Assembly: GCF_900289115.1 (NCBI RefSeq)
Contig: NZ_LT985196.1
Coordinates: 2,294,214-2,343,983, forward strand
DNA: 49,770 nt
Direction of reading: 5' to 3'
DNA from: Janibacter massiliensis
GTDB taxonomy: Bacteria > Actinomycetota > Actinomycetes > Actinomycetales > Dermatophilaceae
A program made the translations under genes and the position numbers. The notes beneath the pieces were generated by a model that saw only the letters and a program-made list of their open reading frames with translations, made no database searches and had not been told where the DNA came from. Shown here piece by piece: positions 16,197 through 25,304 of the stretch (position 1 is its first letter; every line of letters starts with the position of its first letter).

Positions 16197-17276
16197 TCAG
16201 CTCAGGCCGGCGTCGGCGCACTTCGCCTTGGCCGCACCGGTGCAGATCTTCGAGACGTCGTAGAACTCGTCGGCGACGACCGTGTCCTTGATGTTGTCCT
16301 TCGTCACGACGACGGGCTCCAGCAGCGTGGCGGGGACCCCGTCCTTGTCCGTCGACGACTCGGCCTCCTCGCCGTTGGCCAGCCGGACCGCGTTCTTCGC
16401 GGCGTCCTCGGCCTCGGGCTTGATCGCCTTGTAGATGGTGAAGGACTGGTCACCCGTGAGCAGCCGCTGGATCGCCGCGAGCTCGGCGTCCTGGCCGCCG
16501 ACCGGCGGGAGCTCCTTGACGCCGCCACCCTTCATCGCGGCGATGACGCCACCGGCGGTGCCGTCGTTCGCGGCGTACACGCCGACGAGGTCGCCCTTGA
16601 CCTTCGACAGCTGGCCCTCCATCCACGACTGCGCCTTGTCCGGGCTCCAGTCGGGGGTGTCGTACTCGGCGGCGATCGTGTAGCCGCTCTCGTCGAGGAC
16701 CTTGTGCGCCCCGGCCTTGAAGTCGGCGGCGTTGGCGTCCGTCGGGGCGCCGTTGACCATGACGATGTCGCCTGACTTCTTGCCCGTCGCCTCGATCGCC
16801 TTGACCAGGCCCTCGCCCTGCAGCTCGCCGACCTTCTCGTTGTCGAAGGAGACGTAGTAGTCCGCCCCCTTGACGAACCGGTCGTAGGCGATGACGGGGA
16901 CGTTCTCGGCCTTGGCGTCGGCGACCATCGTCGGGGCGGACTTGCCGTCGACGGCGTCGAGGACGATGACGTCCGCACCCTGCGTCATGGCCGCCTCGAA
17001 CTGCTCCTGCTGCTTCTTCGGGTCCTGGTCGGCGTTGGAGTAGATGACCTCGCAGTCGGCGCACTCGGCCTTGACCGCGGCCTCGAAGAGCGGGCGGTCG
17101 AAGCTCTCGTAGCGGGTGGCCTTCGTCTCGGGCAGCAGCAGCGCGATCTTCTTCGCGCCACCCTCGCCTCCCCCACCGGCGCCACCGGAGTCGCCGCTCG
17201 ACGAGCAGGCCGCGAGGCTGCCGGCCGCCAGGGCGACGGCGAAAGCGGCACCGACGGAACGGATGGGACGGTTCAT
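16197..17276 (-). CDS. Sugar ABC transporter substrate-binding lipoprotein
   Basis: This 359-residue exported protein has a lipoprotein signal (LAAGSLAAC, lipid-anchored Cys24), then a Ser/Gly-rich linker. A periplasmic-binding-protein type 1 domain follows, with KKIALLLPETKATRYESFD, VIVLDAVDGKSA, PVIAYDRFV and VGVYAANDGTAGG. These resemble xylose/ribose binding proteins of the XylF group. Two cysteine pairs (near 72-75 and at the C terminus) could form disulfides. The GAGGAG ribosome site is 6 nt from the ATG. It is first in the transporter operon, 128 nt downstream of the ROK gene. The ligand is probably a pentose or related monosaccharide, on family resemblance only. Confidence 0.9.
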   Translation of the reverse strand: MNRPIRSVGAAFAVALAAGSLAACSSSGDSGGAGGGGEGGAKKIALLLPETKATRYESFDRPLFEAAVKAECADCEVIYSNADQDPKKQQEQFEAAMTQGADVIVLDAVDGKSAPTMVADAKAENVPVIAYDRFVKGADYYVSFDNEKVGELQGEGLVKAIEATGKKSGDIVMVNGAPTDANAADFKAGAHKVLDESGYTIAAEYDTPDWSPDKAQSWMEGQLSKVKGDLVGVYAANDGTAGGVIAAMKGGGVKELPPVGGQDAELAAIQRLLTGDQSFTIYKAIKPEAEDAAKNAVRLANGEEAESSTDKDGVPATLLEPVVVTKDNIKDTVVADEFYDVSKICTGAAKAKCADAGLS

Positions 17277-17328
17277 GGGGATCTCCTCGTTGAGATGTGA
17301 CGCCTCGCCGAGCGGTGGGGCTGCCGTG

Positions 17329-17370
17329 AGTCTGCGCTCGCCCAGCCTTGGCGTCAAGAAGTGAAGTCAA
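17329..17370 (-). promoter_or_regulatory. Promoter of the sugar ABC operon with overlapping candidate ROK operator
   Basis: On the minus strand TTGACG (17357-17352) is 17 nt from CAGACT (17334-17329), a plausible -35/-10 pair. The -35 is embedded in TTGACTTCACTTCTTGACG (17370-17352), in which TTGAC occurs twice, 13 nt apart. A repressor bound there would cover the -35, and the ROK gene just upstream is the obvious candidate. Upstream, CCGGCG-TGT-CGCCGG (17379-17393) may terminate the ROK transcript. Confidence 0.5.
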
Positions 17371-17404
17371 CTGAGGTGCCGGCGTGTCGCCGGACGGTCG
17401 CCCT

Positions 17405-18577
17405 TTACGCCGGACGGGTCGTCGACGCGCGCTCGGCGGCGACGGCCATCGCGCCGACGACGTCCGCGTCCTCGCCGAGCGAGCCGGGGACGATCTCCAC
17501 GCTCGCCGCGGCCGAGGGGATCGCGCAGCGCTCGACGCCCTCCCGGATCGGGTCGAGGAGCAGGTCGCCGGTGCGCGCGAGGGTCCCGCCGATCGACACC
17601 CGCTCGGGGTTGAGCAGGTTGACCACGCCGGCCACCGCGACGCCGATGTGACGGCCGGCGTCGGTGACGACCCGACGGCACCCGGGGTCCCCCGCGAGGG
17701 CGCGAGCCACGAGGTCCCGGAGCGCGAGATGGCCGTGGGTGACCGCGACCGCGCTCGACAGGGCCGACGACCCGACGAACGTGTCGAGGCAGCCCCGGTT
17801 GCCGCAGCGGCACACGGGGCCGTTCTCGTCGATCGTCACGTGGCCGATCTCCCCGGCCGTGCCCGCGCTGCCCCGGTGGACCCGGCCGTCGAGGACGATC
17901 CCGGCACCGATCCCGTGGGAGGTCTTCAGGTGACAGCCGTGCCGGACGCCGACGAGGGCTCCGCAGACCAGCTCCCCCTGCGCGGCGAGGTTGGCCGTGT
18001 TGTCGAGGACCACCGGGACGCCCAGGGCGGTCTCGAGCTCCCTGGCGGCGGCCACGCCTCGCCACCCCGGCAGGATCGCCTCGGACCCGACGTGACCGGA
18101 GACGGAGTCGACGGGGGCCGGCAGTCCCAGGGCGACGGCCCGCAGGTCGGTGCGTGCGGTGCCCGTCGAATCGAGCATGTCGCTCACCAGTCGCGCGGCC
18201 CGGCTCAGACCCTCGTCGGCGACGTGGTCCGGGGGCAGCGGAAGACGCACCCGCGAGCGCAGGTCCCGCGGACCGGTCCCCAGCGCGAGGCGGACGTCCC
18301 GGTCCCCGAAGGCGACACCGGCGACGACGCCCCGCCCGCCGACGGGCGCGACGAGCGCGGCCCGGCGCCCGTTGCGGACGGCTCGAGAGGTCTCCACCTC
18401 GCGGTCGGCGACGAGGTCCCGCACGAGGTTCGACACGGACGCGGCGCTGAGCCCGGTCGCCGCCGCGATCTCGACCTGGGTCAGCGGGCCGTGCCGGTCG
18501 AGCGCCTCGAGGACCCGCCCCCGGTTCGCGGCGCGCAGGGAGGCCTGGGACCCCGGTGCCCTCCCCAATGAGTTCAT
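17405..18577 (-). CDS. ROK-family transcriptional repressor
   Basis: The 390-residue protein joins an N-terminal MarR-like helix-turn-helix (ALDRHGPLTQVEIAAATGLS, then SVSNLVRDLV, about 25-56) to a ROK sugar-kinase-like domain. The ROK zinc motif appears as CRCGNRGCLD, preceded by GEIGHVTIDENG. Proteins of this architecture (NagC/XylR type) repress sugar uptake and catabolic genes and release DNA on binding sugar or sugar phosphate. It is co-directional with and directly upstream of the sugar ABC genes, which it likely controls. Its ATG lies 6 nt after a TAGATT -10 hexamer with no ribosome site, so the mRNA is probably leaderless. Confidence 0.9.
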   Translation of the reverse strand: MNSLGRAPGSQASLRAANRGRVLEALDRHGPLTQVEIAAATGLSAASVSNLVRDLVADREVETSRAVRNGRRAALVAPVGGRGVVAGVAFGDRDVRLALGTGPRDLRSRVRLPLPPDHVADEGLSRAARLVSDMLDSTGTARTDLRAVALGLPAPVDSVSGHVGSEAILPGWRGVAAARELETALGVPVVLDNTANLAAQGELVCGALVGVRHGCHLKTSHGIGAGIVLDGRVHRGSAGTAGEIGHVTIDENGPVCRCGNRGCLDTFVGSSALSSAVAVTHGHLALRDLVARALAGDPGCRRVVTDAGRHIGVAVAGVVNLLNPERVSIGGTLARTGDLLLDPIREGVERCAIPSAAASVEIVPGSLGEDADVVGAMAVAAERASTTRPA

Positions 18578-18583
18578 GGCGTG

Positions 18584-18616
18584 AATCTAACCCCAGCGGG
18601 CGATCCCGCCTATGGT
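18584..18616. promoter_or_regulatory. Divergent leaderless -10 elements of ROK and PpnN-like genes
   Basis: Minus-strand TAGATT (18589-18584) ends 6 nt before the ROK ATG. Plus-strand TATGGT (18611-18616) ends 6 nt before the ATG of the facing gene. Both start codons would be the first transcribed codon. Only 45 nt separates the two genes, so the promoters overlap head to head. Confidence 0.5.
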
Positions 18617-18622
18617 CGAGCC

Positions 18623-19822
18623 ATGGTCGCCCCGGACGAGACGCTCGCGGACCTGAGGACGACCGAGGTCCGCACGCACCCGGCCCTGCGGGACGGGCAC
18701 CGCGGTGCACCCCGGGAGGTGACGACCCCGGCCGAGCTGCGCGCCCTGCTCGCGAGGCGGGCGCCGCTGGCCGGCGTGCGCATCCAGGACCTCGACCTCC
18801 ACCCGTACGAGCGCCTCCTCCTCGGCGAGGAGGACCTCACCGGGCTCGTCGTCCTCGGCGGCACCCTGTCCCCCACGCTCGCGACCCACCTCCGGGAGCA
18901 CGGGGCGATCGTCTTCCCCGCCGATCCGCACGCCCCGGTCAACCCCTACCGCGCGGGGCTCTACCACCCGGGCGAGCTGTACGAGGGCCTCACGGCCCGC
19001 GGCTACGCCGACACCCCCGACGCCCGCGCGTACGAGTGGTCCCGGGACGCGGCGCTCGAGGGCGATGTCTTCGTCACCCTGCTGCGGGCGATCCACGACG
19101 ACTCGATGACCGACGCGCTCACCGACCACCTCGCCGGGCGGGAGGTCATCGGTGTCATGGGCGGGCACGCGATGGAGCGCGGGACCGCCGACTACGCCGC
19201 GGCGGCCCGGCTCGGCCACGACCTGGCCCACGCCGGGCGCGTCGTCCTCACCGGGGGCGGCCCCGGTGCGATGGAGGCGGCGAACCTCGGCGCGTACGTC
19301 GGGACCACCGACCGGCTCGAGCGGGCGCTCGCCGAGCTCGCCACCGTCCCGTCGTTCCGACCCTCGATCGACGACTGGGCGCAGGCCGCGATGGGGGTTC
19401 GCGCGTGGGTCCGGGAGGAGCGGCTGCTCGACGGGACGACCGGCATCCGGTCCGTCGGCGTCCCGACGTGGTTCTACGGCCACGAGCCGCCGAACGTCTT
19501 CTGCGGCGCGATCGCGAAGTACTTCTCGAACGCGCTGCGCGAGGACACCCTCCTGGCCCGGTCGAGCGCCGGCTTGGTCGTCCTGCCCGGCGCCGCGGGG
19601 ACGGTGCAGGAGATCTTCCAGGCGGTGACGCCGCTGTTCTACGCGGCGCCGGACGCGCCCGTCCCCCCGCTCGTCCTCGTCGGGGTCGAGCACTGGTCGG
19701 TCACGGTCCCCGTGTGGCCGGTGCTGCGGGCGCTCGGCGAGGGCCGCTCCCTCGGCGCCAGCGTCCACCTCGTCGACACGGTCGAGGACGCCCGTGAGGT
19801 CGCCCTGGCCGCGCGCGGCTGA
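18623..19822 (+). CDS. PpnN/LOG-like Rossmann-fold nucleotide-binding protein
   Basis: The 399-residue protein has the lysine-decarboxylase-like (LOG) Rossmann core in its second half: GVMGGHAMERG, VLTGGGPGAMEAANLGAY, then LVVLPGAAGTVQEIFQ. The last is a variant of the family PGGxGTxxE motif, with Ala for the second Gly. The N-terminal 150 residues and the layout resemble PpnN, a pyrimidine/purine nucleotide 5'-monophosphate nucleosidase, better than the short cytokinin-type LOG enzymes. The likely role is hydrolysis of nucleoside monophosphate to base and ribose 5-phosphate, which is family inference. An in-frame GTG 14 codons upstream lacks any ribosome site, so the leaderless ATG is preferred. 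Confidence 0.75.
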   Translation: MVAPDETLADLRTTEVRTHPALRDGHRGAPREVTTPAELRALLARRAPLAGVRIQDLDLHPYERLLLGEEDLTGLVVLGGTLSPTLATHLREHGAIVFPADPHAPVNPYRAGLYHPGELYEGLTARGYADTPDARAYEWSRDAALEGDVFVTLLRAIHDDSMTDALTDHLAGREVIGVMGGHAMERGTADYAAAARLGHDLAHAGRVVLTGGGPGAMEAANLGAYVGTTDRLERALAELATVPSFRPSIDDWAQAAMGVRAWVREERLLDGTTGIRSVGVPTWFYGHEPPNVFCGAIAKYFSNALREDTLLARSSAGLVVLPGAAGTVQEIFQAVTPLFYAAPDAPVPPLVLVGVEHWSVTVPVWPVLRALGEGRSLGASVHLVDTVEDAREVALAARG

Positions 19823-19836
19823 CGCGGCTGCCCGGG

Positions 19837-20691
19837 TCAGTCGAAGACGATCGTCCGTCGACCGCGCAGGACCACCCGACGCTCGACGTGCCACCGGATC
19901 GCGCGCGCGAACGCCATCGCCTCGAGCTCCTGACCGGCGGTCGCGAGCTGCTCGGGTGACATCCGGTGGTCGACGCGGCGGAAGTCCTGCTCGATGATCG
20001 GTCCCTCGTCGAGGTCGGCCGTGACGTAGTGAGCGGTCGCCCCGATGACCTTCACCCCGCGATCGTGCGCCTGCGTGTAGGGCTTGGCGCCCTTGAACGA
20101 CGGCAGCAGCGAGTGGTGGATGTTGATGATCCGCCCGGGCAGGTCGGCGCACAGCTGCGCCGAGAGGATCTGCATGTAGCGCGCCAGGGCGATCGTCTCG
20201 ACGTCGTGCCGCGCGACGAGCTCACGCAACCGGGCCTCGGCGGCCGGCTTGGTGTCGGGGGTGACCGGCACGTGCTCGAAGGGGATGCCGTGCCACGCCG
20301 CGAGCTCGGCGAAGTCGGGGTGGTTGCTGACGATGACCGGGATCTGCACGTTGAGCTGGCCGGTGCGGACCCGGAAGAGCAGGTCGTTGAGGACGTGGCC
20401 CTGGCGGGAGACGAGGACGAGCAGCCGGTGCGGCACGGACAGGTCGTGGAGCGCGTGCTGCATCGAGAAGCGCTCGGCCACCGGCGCGAAGGAGGCTCGT
20501 AGCTCCTCGATGGCCCCGCCGGCCGTCGGCGCGAGCTCCATCCGGAGGTGGAACTCCCCTGAGCTCGCGTCGCCGAACTGCTGGGCGTCGGTGATCGTCA
20601 GCCCCCGGTCGGCGGCCCAGCCGGAGACCGCGTGAACGATGCCGACGCGATCGGGGCAGGAGACGGTGAGGACGAAGGACCGGTCGGGCAC
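19837..20691 (-). CDS. purU: Formyltetrahydrofolate deformylase
   Basis: The 284-residue enzyme hydrolyses 10-formyl-THF to formate and THF, balancing one-carbon pools and supplying formate for purine synthesis. An N-terminal ACT domain (VLTVSCPDRVGIVHAVSGWA, residues 7-26) is followed by the formyltransferase fold. The catalytic elements SNHPD, NIHHSLLPSFKGAKPY, GATAHYVT and DLDEGPIIEQD are all intact. The GTG start is 6 nt from a TAAGGT -10 hexamer (leaderless layout). It converges on the PpnN-like gene with only 14 nt between stops and no hairpin. Confidence 0.93.
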   Translation of the reverse strand: MPDRSFVLTVSCPDRVGIVHAVSGWAADRGLTITDAQQFGDASSGEFHLRMELAPTAGGAIEELRASFAPVAERFSMQHALHDLSVPHRLLVLVSRQGHVLNDLLFRVRTGQLNVQIPVIVSNHPDFAELAAWHGIPFEHVPVTPDTKPAAEARLRELVARHDVETIALARYMQILSAQLCADLPGRIINIHHSLLPSFKGAKPYTQAHDRGVKVIGATAHYVTADLDEGPIIEQDFRRVDHRMSPEQLATAGQELEAMAFARAIRWHVERRVVLRGRRTIVFD

Positions 20692-20697
20692 GTCCGC

Positions 20698-20703
20698 ACC
20701 TTA
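20698..20703 (-). promoter_or_regulatory. -10 element of purU, leaderless layout
   Basis: TAAGGT on the minus strand, followed by 6 nt and the GTG start. It lies in the 49-nt gap after rlmN, so purU probably has its own promoter as well as any read-through. Confidence 0.45.
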
Positions 20704-20740
20704 CGACCGGCGCTCGGGCACCTGCCCGGGCGTCCGCAGG

Positions 20741-21958
20741 TCAGGCCGTCGACGCGGCGAGCTGGCCACAGGCGCCGTCGATGTCGCTGCCGCGCGTGTC
20801 GCGGACGGTGGTCGGCACGCCGTGGGCTCGGAGCCGCTCGACGAACTGCTGCTCGACGCCCGGGCGAGAGGCGGTCCACCGCGACCCGGGTGTCGGGTTG
20901 AGCGGGATGGGGTTGACGTGCACCCAGCCCCGGCCGCGGGCGGTGAGCTTCTCGCCGAGGAGATCGGCCCGCCACGCCTGGTCGTTGACGTCCTTGATGA
21001 GCGCGTACTCGATGCTCACCCGGCGCCCCGTCGCCTCGAAGTAGCGGCGGGCGGCGTCGATCGCCTCGTCGACCTTCCACCGGGTGTTGATCGGGACGAG
21101 CTCGTCGCGCAGCTCGTCGTCCGGGGCGTGCAGGCTCAGGGCCAGCGTCACGGGGATCCCCTCCCCCGCGAGCCGGTCGATCCCGGGCACGAGCCCGACG
21201 GTCGACATCGTCAGGTGCCGCGCGCTCATCCCCAGCCCGTCCGGCGCGGGGTCGACGAGCCGGCGGATCGCACCGATCGCTGCCCGGTAGTTCGCGAGGG
21301 CCTCGCCCATGCCCATGAAGACGACGTTCGTCACCCGCGGCGGCCCGACGGGGTCCACCGGCGCAGCGCCGTCGTCGGCCTCGGCACCCAGCGCCGCCCC
21401 GTCGGTGTCGACGACCACGTCGGCGGTCTCTCGCAGCAGTCGGTTCGCGGCGACGACCTGCCCGACGATCTCGGCCGTCGACAGGTTGCGGGTCAGCCCC
21501 TCCTGTCCCGTCGCGCAGAACGGGCAGTTCATCCCGCAGCCGGCCTGGCTCGAGATGCACACCGTCGCCCGCCGGGGGTAGCGCATGACGACCGACTCGA
21601 CGAGCGCGCCGTCGAAGAGCCGCCACACCGACTTCGTCGTCGCCCCGCCGTCCGCCTCGATCGACCGGATCGGGGTGAGCAGCGACGGCAGCAGCCGGGC
21701 GACGAGCTCCTCTCGGCCGGCCTTCGGCAGGTCGGTCATCTCCGCGGGGTCGTCCGTGTGGTGCTCGAAGAAGTGCCGGGACAGCTGTGCGGCACGGAAG
21801 CCCGGCAGCCCGAGCTCGGTCACCGCGGCCCGGCGCGCCGCCGGGTCGAGGTCGGCCAGGTGGGTCGGCGGCTTGCCGCGCCGGGGCGCGTCGAACGTGA
21901 GCGCTCCGGGCTTCGGACGGCGCGTCGGCGGGTCGCGGGGGACGGAGGTGTCGCTCAT
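20741..21958 (-). CDS. rlmN: Dual-specificity rRNA/tRNA (adenine-C2) methyltransferase RlmN
   Basis: The 405-residue radical-SAM enzyme methylates C2 of A2503 in 23S rRNA and A37 in some tRNAs. The iron-sulfur motif is Cys141-x3-Cys145-x2-Cys148 (CGMNCPFC). The methyl-carrying C-terminal cysteine is Cys397 in IDGACGQL. Other landmarks are [20 protein letters not shown] and [11 protein letters not shown]. An acidic, Ala/Asp-rich insert of about 25 residues (about 187-211) precedes VTNVVFMG and is longer than in E. coli RlmN. The ATG overlaps the cdsA stop by 4 nt. Confidence 0.95.
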   Translation of the reverse strand: MSDTSVPRDPPTRRPKPGALTFDAPRRGKPPTHLADLDPAARRAAVTELGLPGFRAAQLSRHFFEHHTDDPAEMTDLPKAGREELVARLLPSLLTPIRSIEADGGATTKSVWRLFDGALVESVVMRYPRRATVCISSQAGCGMNCPFCATGQEGLTRNLSTAEIVGQVVAANRLLRETADVVVDTDGAALGAEADDGAAPVDPVGPPRVTNVVFMGMGEALANYRAAIGAIRRLVDPAPDGLGMSARHLTMSTVGLVPGIDRLAGEGIPVTLALSLHAPDDELRDELVPINTRWKVDEAIDAARRYFEATGRRVSIEYALIKDVNDQAWRADLLGEKLTARGRGWVHVNPIPLNPTPGSRWTASRPGVEQQFVERLRAHGVPTTVRDTRGSDIDGACGQLAASTA

Positions 21959-22812
21959 GCGTACGGCACCAGGATCCGCAGCCCCGCCCAGGCGACCGGG
22001 GCGCAGACGACGAGGGAGTCGAGCCGGTCCATGAGGCCACCGTGCCCGGGCAGGAGGGAGGACATGTCCTTGATGCCGACGTCGCGCTTGATGCTCGACT
22101 CGATGAGGTCACCGACGGTCGCGCACCCGGCGACGAGCACGCCGAGGACCGCGCCGCCCCACCACGCCCCGTCGAGCAGGAGCCACACCGCCAGGGCGCC
22201 GACGACGCCGCACGCGAGGACGGACCCGGCGAAGCCCTCCCACGACTTCTTCGGGCTGAGCGAGGGGGCCATCGGGTGCCGCCCGAAGCGGACCCCGGCG
22301 GCGTACCCGCCGATGTCCGAGAACACGGTGACGAGGATGAAGACCGCGATCCTCGTCCGGCCCGCGGGCTCGGCGACCATGAGCGCCGCGAACCCACCGA
22401 GCGCCGCCGGGTAGAGCAGGGTGAGCAGCCCGCCGGCGATGCTCGAGGCCGACGCGGTGAATCCGTCCGCGGCCCGCCACAGGACGACCGCGACCATCGA
22501 CAGGCCCGTCGCGACCGCGAGCATCTCCGGACCGCGCAGGTACGCCGCGACCATCATCGAGACGATCCCGATCGCCACGGGGATCACCGGCACGTCCAGC
22601 CGGGCGTGGCCCACCGCCTCCTGGACCTCGTACGCACCGATGAGCATCGCCGCCGTGAGAACGACGAGGAACAAGACGGGGTGCAGCAGCGAGGCGAGCG
22701 CGAGCGCGGCGAGGACCACCCCGATGACGATCGCGTCCCGCAGGTTGCGACCCGGGGTCGTCGCCCCCGTCGACCGCACGTGCCGCGGGACCGGGTCGAT
22801 CGTCGTATCCAT
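21955..22812 (-). CDS. cdsA: Phosphatidate cytidylyltransferase (CDP-diglyceride synthase)
   Basis: This 285-residue integral membrane enzyme makes CDP-diacylglycerol from phosphatidic acid and CTP, the branch point of phospholipid synthesis. It has about eight helices and the family signature in the C-terminal third: [12 protein letters not shown], then [20 protein letters not shown] and the closing [12 protein letters not shown]. The first 25 residues are hydrophilic. It lies 15 nt downstream of frr and overlaps rlmN by 4 nt, so frr-cdsA-rlmN look co-transcribed. Confidence 0.95.
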   Translation of the reverse strand: MDTTIDPVPRHVRSTGATTPGRNLRDAIVIGVVLAALALASLLHPVLFLVVLTAAMLIGAYEVQEAVGHARLDVPVIPVAIGIVSMMVAAYLRGPEMLAVATGLSMVAVVLWRAADGFTASASSIAGGLLTLLYPAALGGFAALMVAEPAGRTRIAVFILVTVFSDIGGYAAGVRFGRHPMAPSLSPKKSWEGFAGSVLACGVVGALAVWLLLDGAWWGGAVLGVLVAGCATVGDLIESSIKRDVGIKDMSSLLPGHGGLMDRLDSLVVCAPVAWAGLRILVPYA

Positions 22813-22827
22813 CGGGTGCGAGCGGCC

Positions 22828-23385
22828 TCAGACCTCGAGGAGCTCGGCCTCCTTGTGCTTGAGCAGCTCGTCGATCCGGTCGGTGAACTTCTTCGTCATC
22901 ACGTCGAGGTCCTTCTCCGCGCGCGTGCCCTCGTCCTCGCCGACCTCGCCATCCTTGACGAGCTTCTCGAGCTGGTCCTTCGCGTGGCGGCGGACGTGGC
23001 GGACGGAGACCTTGGCCTCCTCGCCCTGCGACTGCGCGAGCTTGATGTACTCCTTGCGGCGCTCGGCGGTCAGCTCCGGCATGGTGATGCGGATGACGTT
23101 GCCGTCGTTGCTCGGGTTGGCCCCAAGGTCGGACTCACGCAGCGCCTTCTCGATGTCGCTCATCGCGCCCTTGTCGAACGGCGTGATGAGCATGACGCGG
23201 GCCTCGGGCGTCTGGAAGGAGGCGAGCTGCTGCAGCGGGGTCAGCGCGCCGTAGTAGTCGACCGTGACCTTGGAGAACAGGCCGGGGTTGACGCGGCCGG
23301 TGCGGATGCCGGCGAGGTGCTCCTTGGCGACCTCCACCGCCTTCTCCATCTTCTCCTCGGCCTCGAGCATCGTCTCGTCGATCAT
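22828..23385 (-). CDS. frr: Ribosome recycling factor
   Basis: The 185-residue protein releases post-termination ribosomes together with EF-G. It has the standard length and sequence: [20 protein letters not shown] at the start of the first long helix, [16 protein letters not shown], then [21 protein letters not shown]-type helix [12 protein letters not shown] and [20 protein letters not shown] with 5 nt spacing supports the ATG; longer frames run into the pyrH spacer. The 86-nt spacer to pyrH contains a small hairpin GCGCCC-CGA-GGGCGC (23429-23443) that could tune read-through. Confidence 0.97.
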   Translation of the reverse strand: MIDETMLEAEEKMEKAVEVAKEHLAGIRTGRVNPGLFSKVTVDYYGALTPLQQLASFQTPEARVMLITPFDKGAMSDIEKALRESDLGANPSNDGNVIRITMPELTAERRKEYIKLAQSQGEEAKVSVRHVRRHAKDQLEKLVKDGEVGEDEGTRAEKDLDVMTKKFTDRIDELLKHKEAELLEV

Positions 23386-23471
23386 CGTCGCTCCCTGTGG
23401 GTCCGGCGCGGTGCCGGGTCGTCGGTCGGCGCCCCGAGGGCGCAGCTGGGGCCAGTCTCGCAGATGGGTGG

Positions 23472-24197
23472 TCAGTCGGCGGTGACGAGCGTGCCGATCT
23501 CCTCGCCGCGCAGCGCCCGCGTGATGTTGCCCGTCGGCTCCATGCCGAAGATCCGCATCGGCAGGGCGTTCTCCTGGCACAGGGCGAAGGCCGTCTGGTC
23601 CATGACCCGCAGGCCCTGGGAGAGCGCGTCGACGAAGGTCACCCGGTCGAGCTTCCGGGCGGTCGGGTCGACGTTCGGGTCTGCCGTGTACACGCCGTCG
23701 ACCCCGCTCTTGGCGACGAGGACGAGGTCGCACCCGATCTCGAGGGCCCGCTGGGCCGCGACGGTGTCGGTGGAGAAGTACGGCATACCGGCACCGGCGC
23801 CGAAGATGACGACGCGGCCCTTCTCCAGGTGACGGCTCGCCCGGCGCGGGATGTACGGCTCAGCGACCTGACCCATGGTGATCGCGGTCTGCACGCGCGT
23901 GTCGATGCCCTCCTTCTCGAGGAAGTCCTGCAGCGCGAGGCAGTTCATGACGATGCCCAGCATCCCCATGTAGTCGGCCCGCGCCCGGTCCATGCCGCGC
24001 TGCTGCAGCTCGGCGCCGCGGAAGAAGTTCCCGCCACCGATGACGATGGCGATCTGGACACCCTGCCGCGCGGCCTCGGCGACCTCCGCGGCGATGGCCC
24101 GCACGACGTCGGGGTCGACGCCGACCGCGCCGCCGCCGAACACCTCGCCGGACAGCTTGAGAAGGACCCGGGGGGCGGTTCGCTCGGTCATCGGCAC
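23472..24197 (-). CDS. pyrH: UMP kinase
   Basis: The enzyme (239-241 residues) phosphorylates UMP to UDP as a hexamer and is the usual partner upstream of frr. Visible elements are [13 protein letters not shown], the Gly-rich [32 protein letters not shown] and [19 protein letters not shown] list the GTG start because AGGAGG is 6 nt upstream of it; the in-frame ATG two codons later would have a 12-nt spacing. It diverges from the ABM-domain gene. Confidence 0.95.
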   Translation of the reverse strand: MPMTERTAPRVLLKLSGEVFGGGAVGVDPDVVRAIAAEVAEAARQGVQIAIVIGGGNFFRGAELQQRGMDRARADYMGMLGIVMNCLALQDFLEKEGIDTRVQTAITMGQVAEPYIPRRASRHLEKGRVVIFGAGAGMPYFSTDTVAAQRALEIGCDLVLVAKSGVDGVYTADPNVDPTARKLDRVTFVDALSQGLRVMDQTAFALCQENALPMRIFGMEPTGNITRALRGEEIGTLVTAD

Positions 24198-24279
24198 GGT
24201 CGTCCTCCTGGTCGGGTCGGGGGTGGGGCGCACGGGCGGTGGCCCGGGTGGTCCCGACGGGCGATCCTCCCACACCCGG

Positions 24280-24285
24280 CACAAT
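24280..24285 (+). promoter_or_regulatory. -10 element of the ABM-domain gene, leaderless layout
   Basis: CACAAT followed by 6 nt (CGCGGC) and the ATG; no ribosome site is visible. Confidence 0.45.
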
Positions 24286-24291
24286 CGCGGC

Positions 24292-24900
24292 ATGTCACCA
24301 TCCGCAGGCTCGGGCGTCGGAACACCCACCGACGCCCCGACGCCCCCCGCTCCCGTCACCGTCGCCGTCACCCGCCGCGTCGCACCGGAGGACGAGGCCC
24401 TCATGGCCGCCTGGGCCCAGGCCGGGACGTCCCTGGCCGAACGCTTCCCCGGCTTCCTCGGGACCGGGGCCGTCCGCAGCGCCTCGGGCTCCGACCGGTG
24501 GCACATGCTCTACCGCTTCGCCAGCGCGGAGGACCTCGCCCGGTGGGAGGCCTCCCCGGAGCGGGACTGGTGGCTGTCGTCGGCCAGTGGCATCGTCGAG
24601 GACACCCGGGTCGAGCACCGCACCGGCATCGAGGGATGGTTCGACGAGCCCCACGACCGCCGGGTGACCGACCTCGACGCGCCGCCCCCGGCGCCGCCGC
24701 GGTGGAAGCAGATGGTCGTCATCTTCTGCGCGTTCTTCCCCACGAGCCTGGCGCTGTTCTACCTCCTGGGGCCCCTCACCCACGGGTGGTTCCCGCCCCT
24801 GCGGGTGCTCCTCACGTGCTGCCTCGCGATCCCGTGGATGACGTACGTCTTCCTGCCGTTCATCACCCGGCTCTTCCAGCCCTGGCTGCAGCGGTCCTGA
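24292..24900 (+). CDS. ABM-domain protein with two C-terminal membrane helices
   Basis: The 202-residue protein starts with a Pro/Thr-rich stretch (about 1-22). An antibiotic-biosynthesis-monooxygenase-like alpha+beta barrel follows (about 23-110: [52 protein letters not shown]). Two hydrophobic helices come last ([20 protein letters not shown] and [20 protein letters not shown]), with a Pro/basic linker between the parts. Such proteins are known from other bacteria but their substrate is not; the barrel may bind heme or a quinone-like compound. The gene is followed after 2 nt by the alkyltransferase-like gene. It diverges from pyrH and has a leaderless promoter. Confidence 0.7.
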   Translation: MSPSAGSGVGTPTDAPTPPAPVTVAVTRRVAPEDEALMAAWAQAGTSLAERFPGFLGTGAVRSASGSDRWHMLYRFASAEDLARWEASPERDWWLSSASGIVEDTRVEHRTGIEGWFDEPHDRRVTDLDAPPPAPPRWKQMVVIFCAFFPTSLALFYLLGPLTHGWFPPLRVLLTCCLAIPWMTYVFLPFITRLFQPWLQRS

Positions 24901-24902
24901 GC

Positions 24903-25244
24903 GTGGACGAGCTCCTCGTGGAACGGATCCTGCGGGCGGTGGAGTGCGTGCCCGACGGGTCGGTGCTCACCTACGGAGACGTCGGGGAGCTCGCCGGCTG
25001 CGGGCCGCGGCACGTGGGTCGGGTCATGGCGCTCCACGGCTCGGGCGTCGCCTGGTGGCGCGTCACCGATGCCTCGGGGCGCCTGCCGGATCACCTGATG
25101 GACGAGGCGCGCGCCCGGTGGCGTGCCGAGGGCGTGCCTCTTGCCGCGGACGGACGGGGGTGCGCCATCCGGCGGTGCCGGGCCGATCTCACGCAGGTCG
25201 GGGCCGTGCACACCGCCCGGACGGCAGACCTCCCTCCGGCCTGA
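24903..25244 (+). CDS. Alkyltransferase-like (ATL/MGMT-type) DNA-binding protein
   Basis: The 113-residue protein matches the C-terminal domain of O6-alkylguanine alkyltransferase: GSVLTYGDVGELAGCGPRHVGRVMALHG. At the active site, where MGMT has PCHRV, it reads VAWWRV, so the methyl-accepting cysteine is replaced by Trp. ATL proteins bind alkylated guanines without repair and flag them for nucleotide excision repair. The other cysteines lie outside the motif. It starts with GTG two nucleotides after the previous stop and is probably co-translated. Both genes end at a strong terminator. Confidence 0.85.
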   Translation: MDELLVERILRAVECVPDGSVLTYGDVGELAGCGPRHVGRVMALHGSGVAWWRVTDASGRLPDHLMDEARARWRAEGVPLAADGRGCAIRRCRADLTQVGAVHTARTADLPPA

Positions 25245-25248
25245 GACG

Positions 25249-25289
25249 GCGCGAGCCGCGGACCCCCGGTCGGGGTCCGCGGCTCGCGC
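25249..25289. terminator. Bidirectional terminator between atl and tsf
   Basis: Perfect 18-bp inverted repeat (25249-25266 and 25272-25289) with a 5-nt loop between convergent genes. Confidence 0.85.
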
Positions 25290-25304
25290 GGTGGGTGGTG
25301 CCGG

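Noticed and set aside
18581-18622. GTG start 14 codons upstream for the PpnN-like gene
   Set aside because: It lacks a ribosome site and would place the TATGGT -10 inside the coding region; the ATG at 18623 fits the leaderless layout.
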